From the NCBI GenBank assembly GCA_040218145.1, contig JAVJQK010000031.1, forward strand, positions 1 to 64,000: 64,000 bases of DNA. Direction: 5' to 3'. Of this stretch, positions 37,008-44,492 are shown one piece after another (position 1 is the first letter of the stretch; each line of letters begins with the position of its first letter). The position numbers and the translations under genes were made by a program. The DNA is from Sandaracinaceae bacterium (GTDB taxonomy: Bacteria; Myxococcota_A; Polyangia; Polyangiales; Sandaracinaceae). The notes under the pieces are model-generated. The model made no database searches. It saw only the letters and a program-made list of their open reading frames with translations, and was not told the origin of the DNA.

Positions 37008-37826
37008 TCACTCCTCCGCGGGGAGCGTGGTGACGTCGAAGTCGTAGCTCCGCGCCCCGCTCGAGATCGTCACCGTGATGGTGTCTCCGTCGACCCGAGA
37101 GAAACCGAGCGAGAGCGTCTTCGACTCCGGCGTGGTGAGCGTGTAGGTGCCCGCCTGCGGCACCGGGTCGACCCAGCGCATCTCGACGCCGTCGATGCCC
37201 AGCGTCCAGGTCCCCGACTCGCCCTCCCACGCGCGCGTCCCGTCCACGCCGAAGCCCTCGAAGATGCCCCCCTCGAGAGAGCGCTGGAGGCGATCGCCGC
37301 TGCCCGTCGCGCTGCGCCCGTCGCTCAGCCGGGTCCAGGTCAGCTCGTGCACCACGTGCCGCGTCTCGTCGGCGAAGCTCCAGGTCACCATCGCGGTGCC
37401 GGTGACGGTGACGCGATCGTCGTTCAGGTCCTCCCACCGGTGCGAGACCACGACGTCGTCCATCTCGTTGCGCATGACGGTGATCGCGTGCACGCCGCCA
37501 TAGGTCTGTCCGCGATACGTGCAGCTCCCCGGGTTGGCGCCGTACTCGATGGAGAGGGTCGCGCCCTCCACCGTGATCGCCGCGCAGGGCAGCTGCGACT
37601 CGATGAAGCTCGACAGCTCCATCGCCGCGTCCTCCGCCGCCATGCCGATGGTGAAGCGCGTGCCGATCTCGACGCTCCCCGACGTGAGCGCCTCCGCCTC
37701 CGCCGCGAGCCCGGCCTCCTCGAGCGCGGCCGAGGCCTCCGCGCGCGTGAGCGCCTGGCAGCCGATCGCGCCCACCGAGAAGAGCCCCGCGACCAGCAAC
37801 ACACCCACCCAGCTCCGTCGCGTCAT
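37008..37826 (-). CDS. lipoprotein, hypothetical
   Basis: A 272-residue lipoprotein: signal peptide RRSWVGVLLVAGLFSVGAIGC (lipobox AIGC) followed by a helical Ala/Glu segment and a beta-rich domain with several Thr-rich strands. A GGAGGG five bases before the ATG at 37826 supports that start over the GTG at 37832. It is divergent from a TetR-type regulator gene across about 215 bp of relatively AT-rich sequence with palindromes, so it is a likely target of that regulator. Function unknown. Confidence 0.7.
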   Translation of the reverse strand: MTRRSWVGVLLVAGLFSVGAIGCQALTRAEASAALEEAGLAAEAEALTSGSVEIGTRFTIGMAAEDAAMELSSFIESQLPCAAITVEGATLSIEYGANPGSCTYRGQTYGGVHAITVMRNEMDDVVVSHRWEDLNDDRVTVTGTAMVTWSFADETRHVVHELTWTRLSDGRSATGSGDRLQRSLEGGIFEGFGVDGTRAWEGESGTWTLGIDGVEMRWVDPVPQAGTYTLTTPESKTLSLGFSRVDGDTITVTISSGARSYDFDVTTLPAEE

Positions 37827-37873
37827 CTCCACCCTCCGTGCAATAGCGATATCTCCATCACCGACGAAGTGAT

Positions 37874-37886
37874 AGATGAATCATCT
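37874..37886. promoter_or_regulatory. candidate operator palindrome
   Basis: Perfect 6-bp arms AGATGA and TCATCT around one central base, in the intergenic region between the lipoprotein gene (minus) and the TetR-type gene (plus). TetR regulators often bind such palindromes in their own divergent promoter region. No experimental support. Confidence 0.35.
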
Positions 37887-37941
37887 CGGCGCACGAATCA
37901 AGGGGTGCTCCCGCAAAATCACGCCTTTTCCCCGAAAACCC

Positions 37942-37971
37942 CTGAGGATACACCCATCAAAAGGTCCTCAG
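37942..37971. promoter_or_regulatory. candidate inverted repeat before the TetR-type gene
   Basis: Inverted repeat CTGAGGA (37942-37948) and TCCTCAG (37965-37971) with a 16-bp spacer, just upstream of a possible -10 element TAGTAT at 37979. It could be a regulator site or a weak hairpin. Confidence 0.3.
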
Positions 37972-38042
37972 ACGTGGCTAGTATTCAGGCCTTTCGAAGG
38001 GCCTGCTCCCCCGCCACGTGATACAGATGACGGCGAGGGAAC

Positions 38043-38669
38043 GTGACCGAGCAAGGTGGCAGAAAGCGACGCCGGAGCCGGGAGCAGACGCGGGACCGCA
38101 TGCTGGAAGCGGCGGTGGATCTCCTGCGCAGCGAGGGTCTTCCGTCGCTCACCACGGTGCGGGTGACGAAGGAGGCGGGCATCGTGCAGTCCGGCTTCTA
38201 CGCGCACTTCAAGAACCCCGAGCACCTCCAGCAGGAGCTCGCCGAGCGGGTCGGCCGCGAGCTCCGCGAGCACATCGCCACCTGGATGGCGGCGCTGCGC
38301 GCGAGCGAGCCCGGCGAGCCGGCGCTGAAGGCGAGCTACCTCGGCATCTTGCGGCTGTTCTCCGAGCAGAAGCCGCTCGTCGATCTCTTCCTCCGCTACC
38401 GGCGCAGCCCGTCCCCGCTCGGCATGGTGCTCGGGCACTTGCACACGCAGCTCCGCGCCGACTTCTTCCAGTACCTGCGAGAGCGGGCCGGTGAGCCCGA
38501 CGCCATCCGGCCCCACCTCGGCACCATCGGCGTGCACGCCGACACCCTCGTCGCCGCCCTGCTGGGCGTGGCGGAGGGGGTGGTCGACGGGCGCATCGGC
38601 GATCTCGACTCCGCCGCGACCGAGCTCGCCGCGTTGACGCACGAGCCGCTGCGCCGCTTGATGATGTAG
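38043..38669 (+). CDS. TetR/AcrR-family transcriptional regulator
   Basis: A 208-residue regulator with an N-terminal TetR helix-turn-helix (about residues 14-60: RDRMLEAAVDLLRSEGLPSLTTVRVTKEAGIVQSGFYAHFKNPEHL) and a helical ligand-binding domain. The start is GTG at 38043, with a GAGGGAA ribosome-binding site. The strongly basic first 12 residues may add DNA contacts. It probably controls itself and the divergent lipoprotein gene at 37008; its ligand is unknown. Confidence 0.88.
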   Translation: MTEQGGRKRRRSREQTRDRMLEAAVDLLRSEGLPSLTTVRVTKEAGIVQSGFYAHFKNPEHLQQELAERVGRELREHIATWMAALRASEPGEPALKASYLGILRLFSEQKPLVDLFLRYRRSPSPLGMVLGHLHTQLRADFFQYLRERAGEPDAIRPHLGTIGVHADTLVAALLGVAEGVVDGRIGDLDSAATELAALTHEPLRRLMM

Positions 38670-38672
38670 CGA

Positions 38673-38698
38673 GCTCTCAGCCCGGGCTCTCAGCCCGG
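38673..38698. repeat. 13-bp tandem duplication at a gene end
   Basis: Two exact adjacent copies of GCTCTCAGCCCGG between the TetR-type gene and the convergent universal stress protein gene. The second copy contains the TGA stop of the latter (38692-38690 on the minus strand), and the first copy provides the same stop a second time. Confidence 0.8.
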
Positions 38699-39625
38699 GT
38701 CGGCGTGCGTGCAGAGCACGGGCACGGGGCTGCGCCGAAGCGTCCGCTCGGCCGTGCTGCCGAGGAGCAGGTGGGCGAGGCCGGTCCGGCCGCGCGTGCC
38801 CATGACGATCATCGTGGCCTCGAGGCGCTCCGCCGCGAGCGGCACCGCGACGCTGGCTTCGCCTACGCCGACGACGACCTCGAGGTCTTCGCCGACGATC
38901 TCGCGGACCTCGGCCGAGAGGCGGTCATGCAGCTCGCGCACGGTCGCGCTGACGGCGGCCTCACCGAGCCTGAGCGGATCGTCGCTGTCCTCGAGCTGGT
39001 CGTGGTCCGGCGGAGCGCTGTGGAAGACGATGAGCTCGGCCTCACACGCGGTCCCCAGCTCGTGCGCGACTCGCACCGCTGCCTTCGACGCCTCGCTGAA
39101 GTCGACCGCGACCAGCCAACGCCCGTTGCGAACGTGGTGCGGGTGCTCCTCGTGACGCGCCGCCACGAGCACGGGCCACTCCGCGTGACGAACGATCCGG
39201 TCGGCGGTGGTGCCCAGGATGTGCTCCGTCAGCGCGCCGCGCTCGGCCACCCGCGGCCCACCCTCTCCGTGGGGACCGACCACGAGCAGCGACGCCTGCA
39301 GCCGCGCCCCCGCCTCCAGCACCTGCTCCCACGGGCGCCCCTCGAGCAGCTCCGCGTCGGCGTGAGGCCCGAAGCCCTCCGCCCTGACGCGCTCCTTCTC
39401 GAGGGCGGCGGCGCACGCCTCCACGCGCGTCTTGAGGCGCTCTCTGAGCACGCGCTCCGCCTCGTTCTGCGGCGGCGGCGCCTCGGGATCCGGGCCGGGG
39501 CCGGTCACGTGCACGATGTGGAGCCGACGGCCGGTCGCGGACGCCATCCGAGCGGCCAGCTCCACCGCCCTCCCCCCGGTCGCGCCCAGGTCCGTCGCAC
39601 ACAGAATCGGTCCTCGCTCGCTCAT
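38690..39625 (-). CDS. tandem-domain universal stress protein
   Basis: A 311-residue protein with two UspA folds. The first (residues 6-155) ends with a degenerate [10 protein letters not shown]...GTTADRIVR segment; the second (160-305) has the ATP-binding signature [21 protein letters not shown] tandem proteins bind nucleotides and promote survival in stress, stationary phase or low oxygen. The ATG at 39625 follows GAGGAGGGAG. It is divergent from another USP gene, with candidate sigma54 elements in the shared intergenic region. Confidence 0.9.
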   Translation of the reverse strand: MSERGPILCATDLGATGGRAVELAARMASATGRRLHIVHVTGPGPDPEAPPPQNEAERVLRERLKTRVEACAAALEKERVRAEGFGPHADAELLEGRPWEQVLEAGARLQASLLVVGPHGEGGPRVAERGALTEHILGTTADRIVRHAEWPVLVAARHEEHPHHVRNGRWLVAVDFSEASKAAVRVAHELGTACEAELIVFHSAPPDHDQLEDSDDPLRLGEAAVSATVRELHDRLSAEVREIVGEDLEVVVGVGEASVAVPLAAERLEATMIVMGTRGRTGLAHLLLGSTAERTLRRSPVPVLCTHADPG

Positions 39626-39721
39626 GCAGGCTCCCTCCTCGTCGTGGGGCATACCAGAAATCGGGTCCTCGCCGCGCGGTCCCTCGCTCGCGGCCTCGAG
39701 ATGAGGACTGCGTGTCGGAGG

Positions 39722-39737
39722 TTCAGCATCCGTGCCA
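39722..39737 (-). promoter_or_regulatory. possible sigma54 promoter of the tandem USP gene
   Basis: On the minus strand: a perfect -24 block TGGCACG, then four bases and CTGAA in place of the -12 consensus TTGCA, so the invariant GC is not kept. The predicted transcript start is about 86 nt before the gene. The -24 half is strong and the -12 half is weak. Confidence 0.3.
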
Positions 39738-39750
39738 GTCTCCGTTCGCG

Positions 39751-39766
39751 TGGCCCGCTTCGTGCT
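39751..39766 (+). promoter_or_regulatory. candidate sigma54 promoter of the USP gene at 39864
   Basis: TGGCCCG, four bases, GTGCT: the invariant GG and GC are present at exact -24/-12 spacing and 10 of 12 consensus positions (TGGCACG-N4-TTGCW) match. It lies about 100 bp before the start codon and 14 bp from the divergent element at 39722-39737. Confidence 0.45.
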
Positions 39767-39863
39767 GAATCGGCCAACCGAGACTCAAACTCCCCCGGCA
39801 GGGGGAAATCGCCCCGCCAGCGGCGCACTCGATGCGCCGCGGCGCAAATCATTCGCCGAGGTG

Positions 39864-40316
39864 ATGATGGCCAGCCCGATCCGAACGATTCTATGCCCGG
39901 TCGACTTCTCTCCCGAAGCGGAGGAGGCCGTGCGATACGCGGTGTCGCTCGGGGAACGCATCGGCGCGTCCGAGGTGAAGCTCCTGCACGTGCATCAACC
40001 GGTCGCGCACATCTTCCCGGAGAGCGCGGTCGTGTTCGACTCCGAGGTCCTGTCGGACGCGCGGGGGCGCATGGCGCGTCAGCTCGAGGACCTCGCCAAG
40101 CGCTACGGGAGCCACGGCGTCGATCTCAGCACGCGGCTGGTGGACGGCATCCCGTACGCCGCCATCGTCGAGCACGCGCAGGAGATCGGGGCGGATCTCA
40201 TCGTGATGGGCACGCACGGCAGGACGGGCATCGCGCACTTCCTGCTCGGCTCCACCGCAGAGCGCGTGGTCCGCGCGTCGCGCATCCCGGTGTGCACGGT
40301 GCGCCTCCCCGAGTAG
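39864..40316 (+). CDS. universal stress protein
   Basis: A single-domain USP of about 150 residues. It begins IRTILCPVDFSPEAEEAVRYA and ends with the nucleotide-binding motif [22 protein letters not shown], so it should be the ATP-binding type. Adjacent ATG codons at 39864 and 39867 cannot be told apart; the longer frame back to 39732 has no family resemblance. It is divergently arranged with the tandem USP gene. Confidence 0.9.
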   Translation: MMASPIRTILCPVDFSPEAEEAVRYAVSLGERIGASEVKLLHVHQPVAHIFPESAVVFDSEVLSDARGRMARQLEDLAKRYGSHGVDLSTRLVDGIPYAAIVEHAQEIGADLIVMGTHGRTGIAHFLLGSTAERVVRASRIPVCTVRLPE

Positions 40317-40366
40317 AAGCGAGGGCCGTTTGCTCGTCCCCGCGCGGCGCTTACTTCCCTGGCGTC

Positions 40367-40609
40367 ATGACCCACGGAACCGGCTACAACACCCCGTCCT
40401 CGCACGAGATCTACGATCTCATGTACCACCGCCGCCGCCAGCTCGCCGCGCTGATGCTCAAGGCCGCGCGCGACGATGAGCTGCAGCGCGAGCTGGACTC
40501 GCTCGATCGAGACATCGCACGCGGCGTCGACGCGATCGAGTCGATGGAGGAGACGGAGCGGCTGCGCTTCGCGCGCACGCTCAAGAAGCGCATCGACCAG
40601 CACGAGTAG
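40367..40609 (+). CDS. small helical hypothetical protein
   Basis: An 80-residue protein with no membrane segment. After a short polar start (THGTGYNTPSSHEIYDLMYHRRR) it is one or two amphipathic helices rich in Glu, Arg and Leu, probably a coiled coil. It lies 50 bp after the USP gene in the same direction and may share its transcript. Coding is supported by third-position GC and a compact fit between neighbours; I do not recognise a family. Confidence 0.55.
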   Translation: MTHGTGYNTPSSHEIYDLMYHRRRQLAALMLKAARDDELQRELDSLDRDIARGVDAIESMEETERLRFARTLKKRIDQHE

Positions 40610-40651
40610 CCCTCCTTGCGCCCGGCCGCCGATGCGTCGTAGGTCGGGCGG

Positions 40652-41410
40652 ATGGAACACGGCAGAGGCATGGAGCCCTGGAAGGGCAAGGTCGCGCTCG
40701 TCACCGGCGCGTCGAGCGGCATCGGAGCGGCGACCGCGCGCAGGCTGAGCGCGGACGGCATGCGGGTCGCGCTCGCCGCCCGCCGCGAGGACAGGCTCGA
40801 CGCCCTCGCGGCCGACCTCCCGGGGGAGGCGCTCGCGCACGCGGTGGACCTCCGCGACACCGCCTCCATCGACGGGCTCTTCGACGCGATCCGCGCCCGC
40901 TGGGGCGGCGTCGACGTGCTCGTCAACAACGCGGGCCTCGGGCGGGACGCGCCGCTCACCAGCGGCGACACCGAGGCGTGGCGCGAGATGCTCGAGGTGA
41001 ACGTGCTCGCGCTCGCGGTGTGCACCCGCGAGGCGGTGAAGGACATGCGCGCCCGGGGCGACCGCGGCCACGTCGTGCACGTCAGCTCCATGGCCGCGCA
41101 CCGCGTTCCCCCGGGCAGCGGCGTCTACTCGGCGACCAAGTACGCGGTGCGCTCGCTGACGGAGGGCCTGCGCAAGGAGCTGCGGGAGCTGAAGAGCGCG
41201 ATCCGCGTCACCGCCATCAGCCCGGGCTTCGTCGAGACCGAGTTCGCGGCCGCCTATCACGGCAGCGAGGACGCGGCGCGAGAGACCTACGGGCGCTACC
41301 CCGTGCTCCAGCCGGACGACATCGCGGACGCGGTGGCCTGGGCCGTGGGCGCCCCGCCCCACATGCAGGTCCACGACGTGCTCATCCGCCCGACCGAGCA
41401 AACTAGCTAG
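40652..41410 (+). CDS. short-chain dehydrogenase/reductase
   Basis: A classical SDR of 252 residues (or 246 from the second ATG at 40670). It shows TGASSGIG near residue 18, NNAG about 90, a VSSMAAH Ser region and YSATK with the catalytic Tyr and Lys. It is nearest to the broad-specificity NADP-dependent oxidoreductases of the YdfG/serine-3-dehydrogenase group. It ends ...ACT AGC TAG, and these last codons coincide with one end of a small inverted-repeat element. The substrate is unknown. Confidence 0.88.
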   Translation: MEHGRGMEPWKGKVALVTGASSGIGAATARRLSADGMRVALAARREDRLDALAADLPGEALAHAVDLRDTASIDGLFDAIRARWGGVDVLVNNAGLGRDAPLTSGDTEAWREMLEVNVLALAVCTREAVKDMRARGDRGHVVHVSSMAAHRVPPGSGVYSATKYAVRSLTEGLRKELRELKSAIRVTAISPGFVETEFAAAYHGSEDAARETYGRYPVLQPDDIADAVAWAVGAPPHMQVHDVLIRPTEQTS

Positions 41411-41590
41411 CCCCGAATCAAGCGCTTCGCGCTTGCTCCGGGCCTAGCAATTCTAGTCAGGGGCTTTTCGCAAAAGCCCCTCGCTGCGGCGGCAAAGCCG
41501 CCTTCGCTTCACCCGAAAACGACGCGCCTGCGGCGCTTCTAGCCCCAAATACAGGCGCACTGTGGAACCAGGCGCCGGATTTGGAGCTAG
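41407..41590. mobile_element. MITE/REPIN-like inverted-repeat element
   Basis: A 184-bp element without coding capacity. Its ends are imperfect inverted copies: CTAGCCCCGAATCAAGCGC at 41407 and, on the other strand, CTAGCTCCAAATCCGGCGCC at 41590-41571. A third copy, CTAGCCCCAAATACAGGCGC, lies inside at 41539-41558. Between them are strong hairpins (AAGCG/CGCTT, the 41459-41481 hairpin, GGCGGC-AAA-GCCGCC). The stop codons of both convergent flanking genes (TAG at 41408-41410 and 41589-41587) fall inside the element ends. No target duplication or transposase is visible. Confidence 0.5.
41459..41481. terminator. bidirectional hairpin terminator
   Basis: Perfect 10-bp arms AGGGGCTTTT and AAAAGCCCCT around a CGC loop. 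In either direction the stem ends in an A/T-rich tract, as in bidirectional intrinsic terminators, though no long T-run follows. It lies between the convergent SDR and MscS genes inside the inverted-repeat element. Confidence 0.55.
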
Positions 41591-42450
41591 CTGGCGTCTC
41601 GGATCTTCTCGAAGCCGCTGATCAGGTGCAGGTCGCGCTGCGGGAACGGAATCTGGATCCCGTTGTCCCGGAAGGCGCGATCGATCGCGAAGCGCAGGTC
41701 GCTGCCCACTCGCGGGCGGGTCTGCGGGTCGCTCAGCCAGACGCAGAGCTCGAAGTCGAGCGAGCTGTCGCCGAAGTCCCGGAAGAGCGCGGCGGGCTCG
41801 GGGCTGTCGAGCACGCGCCCGTCGGCCTTGGCGACCTGCTCCAGCACGTCGCGCACCCGCTTGACGTCCGAGCCGTAGGCGACGCCGACCGAGACGCGCA
41901 GCCGGCTGACGCTCGTCGGGGCGCTGAGGTTGCGGACCTCGTCGCTGATGAGCTTGCTGTTGGGCACGATCACCGAGATCCCGTCCCGCGTGATGACGCG
42001 CGTCGCGCGCATCTCGATGGAGACGACCTGGCCCTCCGTGTCTCCGGCGAGCTCGACGAAGTCGCCCTTCTGGACCGGCCGCTCGATCAGCAGGATCAGC
42101 CCGCTGATGAAGTTCTGGGTGATGTTCTGGAGGCCGAAGCCGATGCCGACCGACACCACCGCGCCGAGCGCGGCCAGCGCGGTCATGTCGATCCCGACGT
42201 TGTCGAGCCCGAGCAGGATGCCGCCGACGATGATGACGTACTGGCCGATGCGACCCACCGCGTACGCCGCACCCTCGCTCGCGCCGTGGGTGCCGCGGGT
42301 CAACACGCGCTGCGCGAGTCTGCGCACGAGGGCGCCGACGATGGCCGCGAGGACGATCGTGACGAACAGCACGACCAGCGAGCCGGGCGTCACCCCGGTG
42401 TCGCCGAGGTGGAACAGCTCTCGATCGAGCTCGTGCCAGAGCCAGTCCAT
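41587..42450 (-). CDS. small-conductance mechanosensitive channel (MscS family)
   Basis: A 287-residue MscS-type channel: three membrane helices (about 25-42, 65-82 and the pore helix 90-122 with LGAVVSVGIGFGLQNITQNFISG), then the beta domain (ERPVQKGDFVEL, GQVVSIEMRATRVITRDG, IVPNSKLISDEVRN) and the C-terminal alpha/beta domain. It opens under membrane tension to release solutes in hypo-osmotic shock. The ATG at 42450 gives a family-typical N-terminus, though no good ribosome-binding site precedes it. The TPR gene upstream ends 40 bp before it. Confidence 0.92.
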   Translation of the reverse strand: MDWLWHELDRELFHLGDTGVTPGSLVVLFVTIVLAAIVGALVRRLAQRVLTRGTHGASEGAAYAVGRIGQYVIIVGGILLGLDNVGIDMTALAALGAVVSVGIGFGLQNITQNFISGLILLIERPVQKGDFVELAGDTEGQVVSIEMRATRVITRDGISVIVPNSKLISDEVRNLSAPTSVSRLRVSVGVAYGSDVKRVRDVLEQVAKADGRVLDSPEPAALFRDFGDSSLDFELCVWLSDPQTRPRVGSDLRFAIDRAFRDNGIQIPFPQRDLHLISGFEKIRDAS

Positions 42451-42490
42451 CGAGGGAGGATCGCTCTCCCCGCGCGGGCGGCCAAGAAAG

Positions 42491-43357
42491 CTACTCGGCG
42501 CCGAGGCCGATGAGGCGCTCCTCCGCGCGCGCCGCGGCGTCCGGATCGCGGTCGCGCACCCGCTCGAGATAGCGGCGGTAGGCGGCGATGGCGTCGTCGC
42601 TGCGGCCGAGCTGCTCGTAGCAGTAGGCGAGGTCGAAGATGGCGCCCGTCTCGTCGGTGGTCCGGCGCAGCCCGGCCTCGTAGTGCCGCGCCGCGTCTCC
42701 CCAGCGACGCATCCGGCGGAAGATGGTGGCCAGGTTGATGTTGAAGCTGGCGTTGTCCGGGTCGCGAGCCAGCGCGGACTGCAGCGCCTCGACCGCCTCC
42801 TGATCACGCCCGGCGCGACGGAGCGCCACCGCGAGGTTGTTCAGCAGGTCGGGGTCGTTCGGGATGTGCCGGAGCCCGCTGCGATAGGCGCGGATGGCCG
42901 CGTCGTGGCGCCCGAGCTGGCTCAGACACGCGCCGAGGTTGGCCCAGCCGGACACCTCGTCGTCGTCGAGCTGCGTGGCCCGCTCCAGCCGCGGCACCGC
43001 CTCCTCGCAGCGGCTCAGCCGCGCGAGCACCGAGCCCACCATGCGCTGGCCCGCCGCGTCGTTCGGCTCGATCTCGATGACCCGCTCGAAGTGCACGAGG
43101 GCCTCCAGCAGCCGCCCCGCCTGGCGGTGCAGCCCACCGATGGTGAAGTGCGCCGCGGCGTGATCGGGGCGGAGGCGCACCGCCTCCTCGGCCGCGCGCA
43201 GCGCCTCGGCGGGCCGGCCGGCCTGCTTGAGCCGGAGCGCGAGGTTGTACTGAGCCTGCGCCGCGTCCGGGCCCTGCGCGCGGATCCGCGGCGCGGGCAG
43301 GGTGAGGGCCACGCCGACCGCGAGGGCGGCGGTGAGAAGAATCCATCGGAACGACAT
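42491..43357 (-). CDS. exported TPR-repeat protein
   Basis: A 288-residue protein with a signal peptide (FRWILLTAALAVGVALTLPAPRIRAQ) and about six tetratricopeptide repeats from residue 33 on (AQYNLALRLKQAGRPAEALRAAEEAVRLRPD, AWANLGACLSQLG-type units). TPR arrays are protein-binding scaffolds; in the periplasm they often serve envelope assembly or secretion. The ATG at 43357 is preceded by GGGAGAA. It is divergent from the phosphoesterase gene and probably transcribed with mscS. Confidence 0.85.
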   Translation of the reverse strand: MSFRWILLTAALAVGVALTLPAPRIRAQGPDAAQAQYNLALRLKQAGRPAEALRAAEEAVRLRPDHAAAHFTIGGLHRQAGRLLEALVHFERVIEIEPNDAAGQRMVGSVLARLSRCEEAVPRLERATQLDDDEVSGWANLGACLSQLGRHDAAIRAYRSGLRHIPNDPDLLNNLAVALRRAGRDQEAVEALQSALARDPDNASFNINLATIFRRMRRWGDAARHYEAGLRRTTDETGAIFDLAYCYEQLGRSDDAIAAYRRYLERVRDRDPDAAARAEERLIGLGAE

Positions 43358-43480
43358 GCTGTTCTCCCGTCCCGACCTCTGACGCGGCCGAGACCTGGAC
43401 ATTCTGGCACGAGCCGCGTTCAACCGCGGCCCGACCCGCCGTTTCGTGCCACCGGTGGACCGAGACGATAGAGTGTGGCG

Positions 43481-44488
43481 ATGAGCGCACGCTGGCTGGC
43501 CGTTTGCTGCGCGCTCGCCCTGGGCTGTGGGCCCGAGGCGGCGCCGCGCGCCAACGCGGCCGCGCTCATCGGCGCCGAGGCGTCGTCCAAGGCCGGCGGC
43601 GAGGAGATCGTCCGGCCCCTCCGCGTCGCGGTCATCGGCGACCTGAACGGAGGCTACGGCGCGCGGACCTACGGCGACGCGGTGCACGCGGCGGTCGACC
43701 GGCTCGTCTCCATGTCCCCCGACCTGGTCCTCTCGACGGGCGACATGGTGGCCGGCCAGCGCCGCGGGCTCGACTACGAGGGCATGTGGGCCGGCTTCCA
43801 CGCCGCGGTCAGCGACCGGCTCGCCGAGTCCTCGATCCCCTTCGCCGTCTCTCCCGGCAACCACGACGCCTCCGGCTACGCCCGGTACGAGGGCGAGCGC
43901 GGCGTCTACGTCGAGCAGTGGGAGGCGCGCCGCCCCGACGTCGAGATGGTCGACGCGACGCACTACCCGCTTCGCTACAGCTTCCGGGTGGGCCCCGCGC
44001 TCTTCGTCGCGCTCGACGCCACCACGGTCGGCCCGCTGGACGCGGCGCAGATGGACTGGCTCGACGCGCAGCTCGCCGCGACCCGGGCGCCCGTCCGGGT
44101 GGTCTTCGGCCACGTGCCGCTCCACCCCTTCGCGATCGGCCGCGAGCGGGAGACGATCGGGGATCCGGCCCTCGAGCAGCTGCTCATCCGCCACGGGGTG
44201 GACATGTTCGTCAGCGGCCACCACCACGCCTACTACCCGGGCCGCCGCGGCGCGATGCGCTTCGTCTCCACCGCCTGCCTCGGCGGCGGGCCGCGGCCGC
44301 TCATCGGCGAGCACGAGCGCTCCGCCCGCAGCGTGCTGATGCTGGAGATCGACGGCCGGGGCGTGCGCACCGTCGAGGCCTACGCCGGCGAGCGCTTCGA
44401 CGAGCGCATCGACCGCGCGACCCTCCCCGAGCACATCGGCGTGCTCGACCGCGACGACCTGATGGCGCCGCGGCTCGTGCTGCGCTGA
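43481..44488 (+). CDS. calcineurin-like metallophosphoesterase lipoprotein
   Basis: A 335-residue exported phosphoesterase. The signal peptide WLAVCCALALGC makes it a lipoprotein (Cys16). The dimetal site is complete: GDLN at 53-56 (Asp54), GD at 87-88, GNHD 126-129, FGHVP with His211 and GHHH 246-249. It could act on phosphoesters, nucleotides or sugar phosphates in the periplasm. ATG 43481 gives the shorter signal peptide than GTG 43475. It converges with ccoG, with 4 bp between the stops. Confidence 0.85.
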   Translation: MSARWLAVCCALALGCGPEAAPRANAAALIGAEASSKAGGEEIVRPLRVAVIGDLNGGYGARTYGDAVHAAVDRLVSMSPDLVLSTGDMVAGQRRGLDYEGMWAGFHAAVSDRLAESSIPFAVSPGNHDASGYARYEGERGVYVEQWEARRPDVEMVDATHYPLRYSFRVGPALFVALDATTVGPLDAAQMDWLDAQLAATRAPVRVVFGHVPLHPFAIGRERETIGDPALEQLLIRHGVDMFVSGHHHAYYPGRRGAMRFVSTACLGGGPRPLIGEHERSARSVLMLEIDGRGVRTVEAYAGERFDERIDRATLPEHIGVLDRDDLMAPRLVLR

Positions 44489-44492
44489 CGCG

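Noticed and set aside
36835-37437. Minus-strand 200-residue open frame
   Set aside because: Overlaps the lipoprotein gene at 37008 in another frame and the PtsP-like gene's start; translation is Arg/Gly-rich with no domain.
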